Of a stretch of 64,000 nucleotides of DNA, positions 42,220-51,016 are shown piece after piece. How positions within the stretch are numbered: the first letter of the stretch is position 1; each line of letters opens with the position of its first letter. The notes under the pieces were generated by a model. The model was given only the letters and a program-made list of their open reading frames with translations. It was not told where the DNA came from and did not search any database. The DNA comes from SHVO01 sp050246995 (lineage in GTDB: Bacteria > Pseudomonadota > Alphaproteobacteria > Rhodospirillales > Rhodospirillaceae), in assembly GCA_050246995.1 (NCBI GenBank), contig JBFWVA010000010.1:86529-150528 (forward strand). Direction: 5' to 3'. The position numbers and the translations under genes are program-made.

Positions 42220-42963
42220 CTATCCCTTGTACGGAAACTTCGTGCTGCCGCCGCGCGTGACCGGGACGGGCTTTCCGTATTCACGCACGTGGCCGTTGTC
42301 TTTGAAGAAGTCCTTGAAGCGGGGCACGGTGGACGTGGTCATGCGCTCTTCGAAATAGGGCAGCAGCGGCTTGAACCAATCGAAGATGCGGCGCAGTTCT
42401 TTCACCGGCTCCTCGGACACGTCGACGCGCAGGTCGCAGCGCGACTGGCTTTGATGGCCGAAGGTGAGGATGGAGGACGAGGTCTGGCCCTCCGGCTGCC
42501 CGCCGGCATCACGGCCGGCTTCGATGGCGCGGATCAGGCGCTCCTCAAGAATGTCGTCTTCTTTTTCATGAAAACCTTCGGCGATGGCTTCGACGACGTG
42601 GGGCCCTGCAAGCACGTTGCCCATGGCAACGAAATTCTCGCCGATGATATGGCCGCACCAGGGGATGTTGGCGTCACCCGTGAAGGCGGCGGAGCGGCCA
42701 TCGGAATCGACGATGCCGATCTGGCGCTTACCGAACCACGGGTCGGTCTCGGTCACGAGCTTGATGGCGCCGGTTGGATGATAGCCTTGCTCGATGAGTT
42801 TCAAGGTGAGCGCACCGAGACGCGGCTCGGCGATGGATTGATATCCGACGGCGCCGGCGTGCGAGACGAAGGCGCAGCGGTTGCCGACGGCGGGCGAGCT
42901 GGTGGCCATGGCAAGGCCGCGTTGTCCGGTCCGCTTGCAGCGTCCCACGATTGTAAAAGTCAT
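42220..42963 (-). CDS. DUF1028 domain-containing protein
   Basis: A 247-residue protein of the DUF1028 family, whose N-terminal part (FTIVGRCKRTGQRGLAMATS, then GAVGYQSIAEPRLGALTL) resembles an Ntn-hydrolase-like fold. The role is not established. Family members recur beside amidohydrolase, hydantoinase and peptide-type transport genes, which fits its position here between an importer ATPase and hyuA. Its start overlaps the stop of the ABC ATPase gene in ATGA fashion (42960-42963), so they are co-translated. A 153-bp gap with palindromic repeats follows. Confidence 0.82.
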   Translation of the reverse strand: MTFTIVGRCKRTGQRGLAMATSSPAVGNRCAFVSHAGAVGYQSIAEPRLGALTLKLIEQGYHPTGAIKLVTETDPWFGKRQIGIVDSDGRSAAFTGDANIPWCGHIIGENFVAMGNVLAGPHVVEAIAEGFHEKEDDILEERLIRAIEAGRDAGGQPEGQTSSSILTFGHQSQSRCDLRVDVSEEPVKELRRIFDWFKPLLPYFEERMTTSTVPRFKDFFKDNGHVREYGKPVPVTRGGSTKFPYKG

Positions 42964-43943
42964 CCCTGATCCCCTGTCATAGTCAGATTGAGCGAATCTT
43001 CGTTCCGCCAGCCGTATTCGACGGCATCGCCGACTTCGAGCGCGACCGCGCCCGGCGCTGTGGCGAAAAGTGTTTGTCCCCCCGCGTCAATCTCGATCCG
43101 GGTGCTGGCGCCAAGGAAGGATTTGCCGCGTACGACGCCCTTGCCGCGCGATGCGCCGGCAGGAAGCGCCGCGCCAAGCAGAATGTTTTCGGGACGAACG
43201 GCAAAGCCGCCCGCCATGAAGTTGGTCTCGCCGACGAAATCGGCGACGTAAGAACTGGCGGGGCGGCGATAGATTTCCTCGGGCGTGCCGACCTGGGCGA
43301 TTTTGCCCCTTTCCATGACGACAATGATGTCGGAGAGGTTCATGGCCTCCTCCTGATCATGAGTCACATATATAAAGGTGATGCCGACATTGCGCTGGAG
43401 CGCCTTGAGCTCGCCCTGCATCTTCTTGCGCATCTTCAAATCGAGCGCACCGAGAGGCTCATCGAGCAGGAGCACGCGCGGCTGGGTGACGAGCGCCCGG
43501 GCGAGCGCGACACGCTGCTGCTGGCCGCCGGAGAGTTGGCGCGGATATTTATCGGCCTGATCGGCGAGACCGAGCTTTCCAAGCATGGCCTCGACGCGGG
43601 GACCAATCTCAGCCTTCGGGACTTTGTCCATGCGCAGGCCGAAGGCCACATTCGCGCGCACTGTCATGTGCGGAAAGAGCGCGTAGCTTTGGAAGACCAT
43701 CCGCGTGTGGCGCTTGGCGGCGTCGTCCACGGGAGCGCCGGCGACGAGCACCTCGCCCGCGTCGGCCGTTTCGAAGCCGCCGATGATGCGCAAGGTTGTG
43801 GTTTTGCCGCAGCCGGAGGGGCCCAGGAGCGTGACAAATTGACCGGGGGCGACATCGAGATCGATGCCGGCCACGGCTTCAAACGCGCCGAAACGTTTTA
43901 CGACGCCGCGGATGCGGACGTCTGGCTGCTGCGTGTCCCCCAT
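42960..43943 (-). CDS. ABC transporter ATPase, polyamine/Fe-type importer (PotA-like)
   Basis: The 327-residue ATPase has Walker A GPSGCGKTTT, the Q-loop at VFQSYALFPHMTV, signature LSGGQQQR, Walker B VLLLDEPLGALD and the switch His in YVTHDQEEA. A C-terminal TOBE-type domain is present. It energises the adjacent permeases. Family members import spermidine/putrescine, iron or similar small cations or amino compounds; the polyamine call is by similarity only. It lies 9 bp after the stop of the binding-protein gene and overlaps DUF1028 by 4 bp. Confidence 0.9.
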   Translation of the reverse strand: MGDTQQPDVRIRGVVKRFGAFEAVAGIDLDVAPGQFVTLLGPSGCGKTTTLRIIGGFETADAGEVLVAGAPVDDAAKRHTRMVFQSYALFPHMTVRANVAFGLRMDKVPKAEIGPRVEAMLGKLGLADQADKYPRQLSGGQQQRVALARALVTQPRVLLLDEPLGALDLKMRKKMQGELKALQRNVGITFIYVTHDQEEAMNLSDIIVVMERGKIAQVGTPEEIYRRPASSYVADFVGETNFMAGGFAVRPENILLGAALPAGASRGKGVVRGKSFLGASTRIEIDAGGQTLFATAPGAVALEVGDAVEYGWRNEDSLNLTMTGDQG

Positions 43944-43952
43944 GAGATTGTC

Positions 43953-45041
43953 TTAAGCCGCCTTCACTTCATTCCAGATGTCGTTCCAGCGGGCCCGGTT
44001 CGTGAGATTGCCTTTGAAGGTCAGGCGACCGAAGGCTTTCGGATCAATGCCGAGATCGGCGATGAGCTTCGGCTCGAGGCGATCCACCGCGAGTTTAGAC
44101 GCCGGCGCATAGCTGTTGTAGCGGGCCATCATCTCGCCGTGCTCGGGGCTCAAGGTAAAGTTGGCGAATTCCTCAACAAGGGCGAGCTTCTTCGTGCCCT
44201 TCACCGCGGACACCGCTTCGCTCCAGCCGAGGGCGCCCTCCTTGGGCCAGACCCAACCGGCGTCGATGCCGGCTTTTTTCAAAGGGTCGATGACGTTGAG
44301 GAAGGACCAGGCGACGACCACTTCGCCCGAGCCAAGCATGGTCTGGAGGTCGGCCACGTTCTTCCAATAAGCGCGCAAGAGCGGCTTCTGGGAGATGAGA
44401 AGCTTCTTCACTTCCTGCAACGCTTTCTCATCCATGTTGGTCGGGTCTTTGATGCCGAGCATGAGCGCGCCCATGCACAAAGTATCCTCGGCGTCGTCGC
44501 GCAGGGCGATGCGGCCTTTCCATTTCGGATCAAACAAGGCGCCCATGGAATCGAGATCGCCTGTGACCTTGCGATTGAAGGCCATGGCGTTGGCGCCCCA
44601 GACAAAGGGCACACCGTAGAGCTTGCCGTCGACGGTCCAATTCGGGTCGTTCTGGAACTCGGGGAAGAGGCCGCCCCGATGGGTCATCTTGGCCGGGTTG
44701 AGAGGCTCGAACAGACCGGCGCGTACGGACAGCGCCACGAAGTGCTGTGCCGGCACGACCATGTCGTAGAGCTTGGTGCCGCCGCCGCGCAGCTTGGCCA
44801 CCATTTCATCCGAACTGGAAAAGAAGGTCGGACGGAAGTCGATATTGATCTTCGCCTTGGCCAGATCGGCGAACGGCTTCTCGCCCCAACTCGACCAAGT
44901 GAAATAGTTGAGGGTGCGATCTTGCGCGAAAGCGGAACCGGGAAGCGCGCTCATGCCTAAGCTGGCGGCGAGCGCCTTTATAGTCTGGCGGCGCGTCATG
45001 CCCGCAGGAAGAAGAACGTTGAGATCGAGCTTCTCACGCAT
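43953..45041 (-). CDS. Extracellular solute-binding protein, PotD/PotF-like (copy 2)
   Basis: A 362-residue binding protein of the PotD/PotF class (bacterial solute-binding family 1 fold). It has a twin-arginine-like leader MTRRQTIKALAASLGMSAL and mature start RTLNYFTWSSWGEKPF. It is the same length as the next gene and very similar along its entire sequence, so the two are tandem duplicates. Differences in the mature domain, such as NIDFRPTFFSSSDEMVAKL against KLDVKPTFYSSSDEMMAKL, are mild. It should collect a ligand in the periplasm for the PotB/PotC-like permease. Confidence 0.88.
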   Translation of the reverse strand: MREKLDLNVLLPAGMTRRQTIKALAASLGMSALPGSAFAQDRTLNYFTWSSWGEKPFADLAKAKINIDFRPTFFSSSDEMVAKLRGGGTKLYDMVVPAQHFVALSVRAGLFEPLNPAKMTHRGGLFPEFQNDPNWTVDGKLYGVPFVWGANAMAFNRKVTGDLDSMGALFDPKWKGRIALRDDAEDTLCMGALMLGIKDPTNMDEKALQEVKKLLISQKPLLRAYWKNVADLQTMLGSGEVVVAWSFLNVIDPLKKAGIDAGWVWPKEGALGWSEAVSAVKGTKKLALVEEFANFTLSPEHGEMMARYNSYAPASKLAVDRLEPKLIADLGIDPKAFGRLTFKGNLTNRARWNDIWNEVKAA

Positions 45042-45058
45042 TCGCTTGCCTTTCCCGG

Positions 45059-46147
45059 CTACGCCGCTTTCACTTCGTTCCAGATGTCGTTCCAGCGGGA
45101 ACGGTCCGGAGGTATGTCTTTAAAGGTGAGACGGTTCACCGTCTTGGGATCGATCCCCAAATTCTTCACGAGTTCCGGTTCGAGGCGATCAACAGCCGCT
45201 TTCGACGACGGCGCATAGCCGAGGTACCGAGCCATCATCTCACCGTGCTCGGGGCTGAGCGTGAAGTTGGCATACTCCTCGACAGCGGCGAGTTTCTTCG
45301 TGCCCTTCACGGCGGAGACGGCTTCGCTCCAGCCGATGGCGCCTTCCTTGGGCCATACCCAGCCGGCGTCGATCCCGGCTTTCTTGAGGGGCTCGATAAC
45401 CGCGAGCATGGTCCACGCTACCACCACTTCCCCGGAGGCGAGCATGTTCTGCACGTCGGCGATATTTTTCCAATAGGCGCGCAGCAGCGGTTTCTGTGAG
45501 ATGAGAAGCTTCTTCACCTCCTGCAGCGCCTTCTCGTCCATCTTGTACGGTTCTTTGATGCCGAGTTTGAGCGCGGCGAGGCCCAATGAGTCTTCCGGCT
45601 CGTCACGCAGCGCGATGCGGCCTTTGAACTTGGGATCAAAGAGCGCGTTCATGGAATCGATGTCGCCGGTGACCTTGCGATTGTAAGCGATGGCGTTAGC
45701 GCCCCAAACGAACGGCACGCCGTAGAGCTTTCCATTGAGCGACCAGCGCGGATCATCCTGGAATTCCGGGAAGAGTTGATGGCGGTGGGTCATCTTCGCG
45801 GGGTCCAGCGGCTCGAGCAAATTCGCGCGCGCGGCGATGTGCACGTAGTTCTGCACCGGCACGATCATGTCATAAAGTTTGGTGCCGCCGCCGCGCAGCT
45901 TGGCCATCATCTCGTCCGAGCTGGAATAGAAAGTGGGCTTCACATCGAGTTTCACCTTCGCCTTAGCCTGTTCGATGAAGGGCTTCTCGGCCCAGCTGGA
46001 CCAGGTGAAATAGTTGAGGGTGCGCTCTTGCGCGAAGGCCGCATGCGGGAGCGCGCTCACACCGGCCGCCGCCGCGAGAGCACGCAGGGCGCTGCGCCGG
46101 GACATCCCGGCGGGCAGGAGCAGATTGAGGTCGAGAGTCTCCGTCAT
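45059..46147 (-). CDS. Extracellular solute-binding protein, PotD/PotF-like (copy 1)
   Basis: A 362-residue paralog of the following gene. The leader (MSRRSALRALAAAAGVSALPHAAFA) again carries a twin-Arg pair. ATG 46147 (MTETLDLNLLLPAG) is preferred over the TTG at 46168 because it matches the sibling's start and follows AAGGTGAG. The gene begins 4 bp after the stop of the PotC-like permease (46152). Two near-identical binding proteins for one permease pair suggest two ligands or a dosage advantage. Confidence 0.88.
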   Translation of the reverse strand: MTETLDLNLLLPAGMSRRSALRALAAAAGVSALPHAAFAQERTLNYFTWSSWAEKPFIEQAKAKVKLDVKPTFYSSSDEMMAKLRGGGTKLYDMIVPVQNYVHIAARANLLEPLDPAKMTHRHQLFPEFQDDPRWSLNGKLYGVPFVWGANAIAYNRKVTGDIDSMNALFDPKFKGRIALRDEPEDSLGLAALKLGIKEPYKMDEKALQEVKKLLISQKPLLRAYWKNIADVQNMLASGEVVVAWTMLAVIEPLKKAGIDAGWVWPKEGAIGWSEAVSAVKGTKKLAAVEEYANFTLSPEHGEMMARYLGYAPSSKAAVDRLEPELVKNLGIDPKTVNRLTFKDIPPDRSRWNDIWNEVKAA

Positions 46148-46151
46148 GGAC

Positions 46152-46961
46152 TTACTCACCTTTGCCAACTGTCGTCTGCCGCGAGCGGCGGATGATGACT
46201 TCGGCGATGCCGGCCATCACGCAGCTCACCACCACGGTCAAGGTCGCGATGGCATTGATCTCCGGTGTGATGCCGACGCGCAGCATGGACCAGATCACCA
46301 TCGGCAACGTGTTGTCCGTGCCGGTGGTGAAGAATGTCACGACCACCTCGTCGAACGAAAGGGTGAAGGAGATGAGCGCGGCGGTCAGGATGGCCGGCGC
46401 CAGCAGGGGCAGCGTGATTTCCCAGAAAATGCGCGCCGGGCTCGCCCCCAGGTCGCGGGCCGCCTCCTCCAGCGACGAGTCGAAACCGACCAGACGGGCG
46501 GAGACGATCAGGAAAACATAGGGAAAAGCCACGACCGAATGGCCCATGATGACCGTAACAAGCGAGAGGTCGATCTGGACGAGGTTGTAGAAGCCGAGCA
46601 GCGCAATTCCGAGGATGAGATGCGGCACCATCATGGGCAGGCTCGCCCCTGACCGGAGCGCGGTGCGCAGGCGCGGGGCATAGCGGTGGGCGCCGGTCGC
46701 GGCGAGGAGGCCAAGGGTCGTGGCGATCACGACCGTCAGACCCGCGACAAAAAGGCTGTTACCGAGGGCGACGCGGAAGTCCTCGTTTTCAGCGAGCCGG
46801 GTATACCAGCGCAAGGTGAATTCCCGGATCGGGAAAACGCTGATCTCGGAATTGTTGAACGAAAACAGCGCGACCAGAATGAGGGGCGCGAACAGGAAAA
46901 ACAGAACGACCGCCGTCCATGCGCCCAGGAGCAAGGTCGAGGTATTGCGTTTGGCCCTCAT
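46152..46961 (-). CDS. ABC transporter permease, PotC-like
   Basis: A 269-residue membrane protein with about six hydrophobic helices and the EAA loop EEAARDLGASPARIFWEITLP (about residues 155-175), which contacts the ATPase. The late segment SFDEVVVTFFTTGTDNTLP is typical of PotC. It is coupled to the PotB-like gene by an ATGA overlap (46958-46961) and followed after 4 bp by the first binding protein. Polyamine specificity is likely from family, not proven. Confidence 0.88.
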   Translation of the reverse strand: MRAKRNTSTLLLGAWTAVVLFFLFAPLILVALFSFNNSEISVFPIREFTLRWYTRLAENEDFRVALGNSLFVAGLTVVIATTLGLLAATGAHRYAPRLRTALRSGASLPMMVPHLILGIALLGFYNLVQIDLSLVTVIMGHSVVAFPYVFLIVSARLVGFDSSLEEAARDLGASPARIFWEITLPLLAPAILTAALISFTLSFDEVVVTFFTTGTDNTLPMVIWSMLRVGITPEINAIATLTVVVSCVMAGIAEVIIRRSRQTTVGKGE

Positions 46962-47815
46962 GCGCTGCCCGCCGGACGGCCCGCGCGCAGGAAGAGCGTG
47001 GCGAAAACCAGGATGACGGCGAGGATTCCGAGCGACATCGCCGAACCTAGCGGATAGTCGAAAGACACCCCGAACTGCTGCGCGACGACGCTGCCGATCA
47101 TGATGCTGCGTGCGCCGCCGAGAAGCTCCGGCGTCACAAAGGCGCCCATGGACGGGATGAAAACGAACAGACAGCCGGTGGCGATGCCGGGAAGGCTGAG
47201 CGGCAGTGTGACATGCAGGAAGGTGCGCCAGCGGCCGCCGCCGAGATCTTTCGCCGCCTCAAGCAGCCGTGGATCGAGTTTTTCGAGCACGGCGTAGAGC
47301 GGGAGAATGAAGAAGGGCACATAGATGTGCACGAGCGCGATCGTCACCGCGAAGTCGCTATAGAGCAGCCAGGCGACGGGTTCGCTGGTGAGGCCCAAAG
47401 CTTGGAGAGCCTGATTGATGGCGCCGTTGGTGCCGAGGATCAGCATCCAGGCATAGGTACGCACGAGATAGCTGGTCCAGAGCGGCAGGATCACCAGGAC
47501 CAAGAGTGTCAGACGAAAACGTTTCGTCTTCCGGGCGAGGAAATAGGCGACGGGGTAACCGATGATCATCGAGAACAAGGTCACGATGAGCGCGAGCTTG
47601 ATGGTGCGCCAGAAAATTCCGAGATAGAGCGGGCGGATCAGGCGCTCGTAGTTCGCGAGAGTCCAGTCGGCGACGATATTGTAGTCCACCACCTTCCAGA
47701 AGCTGAGGAGGGCCATGGTGGCCATGGGCAGGATGAAGAGCGCGCCGATCCACAGTGCGGGGGGAGCCAGAAAAGCCGAGGCGGCGGCAAGATCGCGCGC
47801 TTTCCTGGCAGCCAT
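46958..47815 (-). CDS. ABC transporter permease, PotB-like
   Basis: A 285-residue membrane protein with about six hydrophobic helices and the EAA loop EAAKDLGGGRWRTFLHVTLP, and an FVTPELLGGARSIMIGSVV stretch typical of PotB. I prefer ATG 47815, because residues upstream to 47974 (SSSLHFSRIKTRAPPLLH) look untranslated and the first helix then falls at the right place. It is the first gene of the long leftward run, divergent from the Tat-exported epimerase-like gene. The gap of 142 bp should hold both promoters. Confidence 0.86.
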   Translation of the reverse strand: MAARKARDLAAASAFLAPPALWIGALFILPMATMALLSFWKVVDYNIVADWTLANYERLIRPLYLGIFWRTIKLALIVTLFSMIIGYPVAYFLARKTKRFRLTLLVLVILPLWTSYLVRTYAWMLILGTNGAINQALQALGLTSEPVAWLLYSDFAVTIALVHIYVPFFILPLYAVLEKLDPRLLEAAKDLGGGRWRTFLHVTLPLSLPGIATGCLFVFIPSMGAFVTPELLGGARSIMIGSVVAQQFGVSFDYPLGSAMSLGILAVILVFATLFLRAGRPAGSA

Positions 47816-47957
47816 GGCTCCGAAATCCCCCGAAATCGTACCCGACAGAGGAACGCTAGCACCCGGCACGCGCTGGGAGCAATTGCCGGGAATCTTATGT
47901 AACAGCGGTGGGGCCCTGGTTTTGATTCGGCTAAAATGAAGTGAAGAGGAGTGGCCC

Positions 47958-49127
47958 ATGTATTTCCATCCCACCGTGTCCGAGCGTCGCGCTTTCTTGA
48001 AAGGCGCCGCCGCGAGCGCGGTTATGGCCCGTACAGCTCAGGCGGCCCCCGACACGGCCGCGATCGCGAAAGCGGCGACGCCGCTCAATATCCTCATCCT
48101 AGGGGGGACGGGCTTCACGGGGCCCGAGCAAGTGCGCTACGCGCTCGCACGCGGACACAAGGTCACGCTGCTCAACCGCAACAATCGCCCGGACATGTTC
48201 AAGGACGAGGTGACGCACCTTGTCGGCGATCTCAGCAGCGACGTGAGCGCGCTGAAAGGCCGCGACTTCGATGTGGTGATCGACAATCCGACCACCTTTC
48301 CATTCTGGGTGCGCAACGCGGCGCAATATCTGAAAGGCCATACACGCCACTACATCTTCATCTCGACGATTTCGGTGTACGCCGACAACAGCGTCAAAGG
48401 TCAGGATGAAACTGCTGCGACGCTGCCCGTGGCGGCCGGCATCGATCCTTACACGCTCGCGCGCGAACATCTCGCGCCGCAGTACTACGGCCCCTTGAAA
48501 GCCTTCGCCGAAAAGGAAGTCGAAACGCACTACCCCGGCATCAACACCGTCATCCGCCCGGGCCTCATCGTCGGCCCGCGCGATCAATCGGACCGTTTCA
48601 CCTATTGGCCGCTACGTATTTCAAAAGGTGGCCCCGTGCTCGCGCCAGGAAATCCAAGCGACGCCACGCAATTCATCGACAGCCGCGATATCGCCGAATG
48701 GACCGTGCGCATTGCCGAGCAGCGGGCTTTCGGCACCTATAATGCGGTGGGACCGGCCAAACCGCTCACCATGGGCGCGATACTGGACGGCATAAAAGAC
48801 GCCGTCAGCAGCGACGCGGCGTTCGTGTGGGTGCCCGCCGATTTCCTGCGCGCGCGCGACATCAACGGGTGGATCAACATGCCGGCCTGGGTGCCCTCTG
48901 ATGGACCAAGCGCGGGTCTCCTGACACGCAGCAATGCGCGGGCTTTAGCGAGGGGTCTGACGTTCCGCCCCCTCGCCGTGACCGCCCGCGATACGCTGGC
49001 ATGGCACAAGACACGCCCGCCCGAGGAGCAGCAGCGCGTCGCGAATGCGGGGCGCGCGGGGATCACGGCGGCGAAGGAAGCCGAGGTGCTGGCCGCCTGG
49101 GCGGATGAAAAAACGAAGCGCTCGTGA
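47958..49127 (+). CDS. Tat-exported NAD-dependent epimerase/dehydratase family protein
   Basis: A 389-residue extended short-chain dehydrogenase-type protein. The Rossmann loop LNILILGGTGFTGPEQV begins near residue 43, with FISTISVYADNS following. The N-terminus SERRAFLKGAAASAVMA is a strong Tat signal, so a folded, cofactor-loaded enzyme is probably exported. The typical YxxxK is not obvious (YYGPLKAFAEKEVE comes closest, as Y-x3-K), so an active-site role needs care. GAGGAG upstream fixes the start. Substrate unknown. It is divergent from the importer operon and ends 1 bp from the convergent DUF885 gene. Confidence 0.82.
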   Translation: MYFHPTVSERRAFLKGAAASAVMARTAQAAPDTAAIAKAATPLNILILGGTGFTGPEQVRYALARGHKVTLLNRNNRPDMFKDEVTHLVGDLSSDVSALKGRDFDVVIDNPTTFPFWVRNAAQYLKGHTRHYIFISTISVYADNSVKGQDETAATLPVAAGIDPYTLAREHLAPQYYGPLKAFAEKEVETHYPGINTVIRPGLIVGPRDQSDRFTYWPLRISKGGPVLAPGNPSDATQFIDSRDIAEWTVRIAEQRAFGTYNAVGPAKPLTMGAILDGIKDAVSSDAAFVWVPADFLRARDINGWINMPAWVPSDGPSAGLLTRSNARALARGLTFRPLAVTARDTLAWHKTRPPEEQQRVANAGRAGITAAKEAEVLAAWADEKTKRS

Positions 49128-49128
49128 G

Positions 49129-50904
49129 CTATCTATTCGCCGCGATATAGGCGTCAACTTCCGTTTCCATCAGGGAGAGCGGCAAGGCCCCCGCGGCAAG
49201 CACCGCGTTGTGGAACGCGCGCAGTGAGAATTTCGGGCCCAAGGCTTTACGGGCCTTTTCGCGCAGCTCGTAGATGCGCAGCTGGCCGATCATGTACGAC
49301 GTCGCCTGGCCCGGCATTACAACGTAGCGCTCGACCTCGCTGGGCTCGATGCCGTAGTCGATGGCTTGCTGGCGCGTCCAGCCTTTGGTGTGAAGGCCGG
49401 TGTCGACGACGAGGCGGCGCGCGCGGAACAGCGCGGCATCGAGATAACCGAGATAGCCTTCGGGGTCGTCTTTGTACCAACCCTCCTCGGCGGCCACGCG
49501 CTCGGCGTAGAGGGCCCAGCCTTCAGTGATGGCTGAGATGCCGCCAAAGGCGCGGATCTGGCGGAACTTCGGGAGCGACGTATCCTCGTTCATCAGCGCG
49601 ATTTGAAAATGATGCCCGGGCACCGTCTCGTGATAGACGAGCGTCTTCAGGCCGAAGAGGGTCATCTCGTCGTCGCGCAGGGGCATCTGGAAAATGCCGG
49701 GCCGCGAACCGTCGAGCGGCGGCGCGGTATAGCTGGCCGCTGCGCTGGACCAGCGGAACTCGGGGTACGGCTGCGCGATGACTGCACCTTTGGGCATATG
49801 ATCGAACACCAGCGCCGAACGCTTCAAGGCATCTGCGAGGAAGGTGTCGATATCCGCCATGATCTTGGCCCGCCCCTCGGCGGTCAGCGGATAAGCCTGA
49901 TCCTTCTTAAGCTGTGCGATGCGCTGTTTGACCGAGCCTTCGGTGCGGCCGATCTTTTTGAAGATCGCATCCATTTCGGATTCAATACGCGCGACTTCGC
50001 GCAGGCCGATCTCGTGGATCTGCCCGGCGGTGAGGTTCGTGGTGGTGAAGCGTGCGAGGTGCCAGGCATAAGCCTTGTCGCCGTTCGGGAGGTTTGAAAT
50101 GCCGGCATTGTCATTCGCGGCGGGCAGTTGCTCTTCGAGGGCCTTGATCCCTTCTTGCCACGCCGGATACACCGTGGCGGCGATGATGCGCTGGGCTTCC
50201 TGCGCGAGTTCGGCGCGGCGCGCGTCGGAGACGACCTTGCCCGCGCGCAGACGGTCGTCGAACGTCCCCGCGAGCGGGTTCTCCGCCGGTTGCCCACCGA
50301 TGAACTGCCTCATTTGGTTGATGGTGGCTTCGAGAATGAACTTGGGCGGGCGGATGCCCTTCGCGCCGGCCGCGCGCGCTTCCACCACCGCTTCCTGCAC
50401 GCGCGGGCCCACAAGCGCGAGGCGCGCCAAATAGTTCTGCGCATCCTTCTCGCTGCGCAGGACATGTTGGACGGTGAGCGTATTCACGAGATTGATATTG
50501 GCCCCGCCGAACTGTTCGAGCGGGAATATGAGATCAAGGAAGGGCTCACCCTTCACGACCATGTCGAGCTGCCACTCCATCAGGTTCGCCGAGACACGCT
50601 CCTGCGGCGAGAGCTTGGACCGGTCATAGCGGCGCAGGTCGGCGAGGCCTTTCTTGGCGAGCGCGATGCGCTGCAGCGCGGCGTCACGGGTTTGAGGCAT
50701 CAACATGCGCTCGACACGATCCTGCTCTTCGCCGGTGAAATAACGGGCGCTGGCGGCGAAGTCGGTGTGGAAGCGCATCCACGCGTCGGTGAAGGCGTCG
50801 AAGAACTGGCCGATGGGTTGCTCGGGTGCGCGCTGTTGCGCGCCGGCACCGGACGCGGCGCCGGCCATGAGAATGACCAGCGCAAGGCGAAGAAGAAGGC
50901 TCAT
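49129..50904 (-). CDS. Secreted DUF885 (peptidase-like) protein
   Basis: A 591-residue protein with signal peptide (LLRLALVILMAGAASGAGAQ) and the DUF885 fold, whose zinc-like motif YHETVPGHHFQIAL lies at about residue 425-440 and a Glu in SAITEGWALYAERVA about 30 residues later. DUF885 proteins resemble M2/M3 metallopeptidases and are often annotated as X-Pro dipeptidyl-type hydrolases. Both zinc-site parts are intact, so a secreted peptidase is a fair guess. It stands before a strong hairpin and the creatininase-like gene on the same strand. Confidence 0.85.
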   Translation of the reverse strand: MSLLLRLALVILMAGAASGAGAQQRAPEQPIGQFFDAFTDAWMRFHTDFAASARYFTGEEQDRVERMLMPQTRDAALQRIALAKKGLADLRRYDRSKLSPQERVSANLMEWQLDMVVKGEPFLDLIFPLEQFGGANINLVNTLTVQHVLRSEKDAQNYLARLALVGPRVQEAVVEARAAGAKGIRPPKFILEATINQMRQFIGGQPAENPLAGTFDDRLRAGKVVSDARRAELAQEAQRIIAATVYPAWQEGIKALEEQLPAANDNAGISNLPNGDKAYAWHLARFTTTNLTAGQIHEIGLREVARIESEMDAIFKKIGRTEGSVKQRIAQLKKDQAYPLTAEGRAKIMADIDTFLADALKRSALVFDHMPKGAVIAQPYPEFRWSSAAASYTAPPLDGSRPGIFQMPLRDDEMTLFGLKTLVYHETVPGHHFQIALMNEDTSLPKFRQIRAFGGISAITEGWALYAERVAAEEGWYKDDPEGYLGYLDAALFRARRLVVDTGLHTKGWTRQQAIDYGIEPSEVERYVVMPGQATSYMIGQLRIYELREKARKALGPKFSLRAFHNAVLAAGALPLSLMETEVDAYIAANR

Positions 50905-50950
50905 GATGTCCCCCCAAGAGAATCGGCCCTGGGCTTCAGTCTATAACGGA

Positions 50951-50989
50951 GCGGCCGCGCCAGGATGTCATCCCGGCGCGGCCGCTTTT
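50951..50989. terminator. Long GC-rich hairpin with T-run
   Basis: GCGGCCGCGCC (50951-50961) pairs perfectly with GGCGCGGCCGC (50975-50985), and the inside continues with GGAT/ATCC. TTTT follows on the plus side. It lies between the creatininase-like gene and the DUF885 gene, both read leftward, so a T-run on the right is on the wrong side for them. It may still end or slow transcription as a stem alone. Confidence 0.5.
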
Positions 50990-51016
50990 AGGCTTATAAC
51001 TTATTGATATTTAATA

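Noticed and set aside
43074..44960. Plus-strand open frame of about 628 codons antisense to the ABC ATPase and binding protein
   Set aside because: It lies opposite two well-recognised genes and shows no domain; long antisense frames are common in GC-rich genomes because of third-position bias.
47851..47876. Second EcfG promoter ahead of the epimerase-like gene
   Set aside because: GGAAC with 16-base spacer is followed by CGCT, not CGTT; one mismatch in the -10 was judged insufficient.
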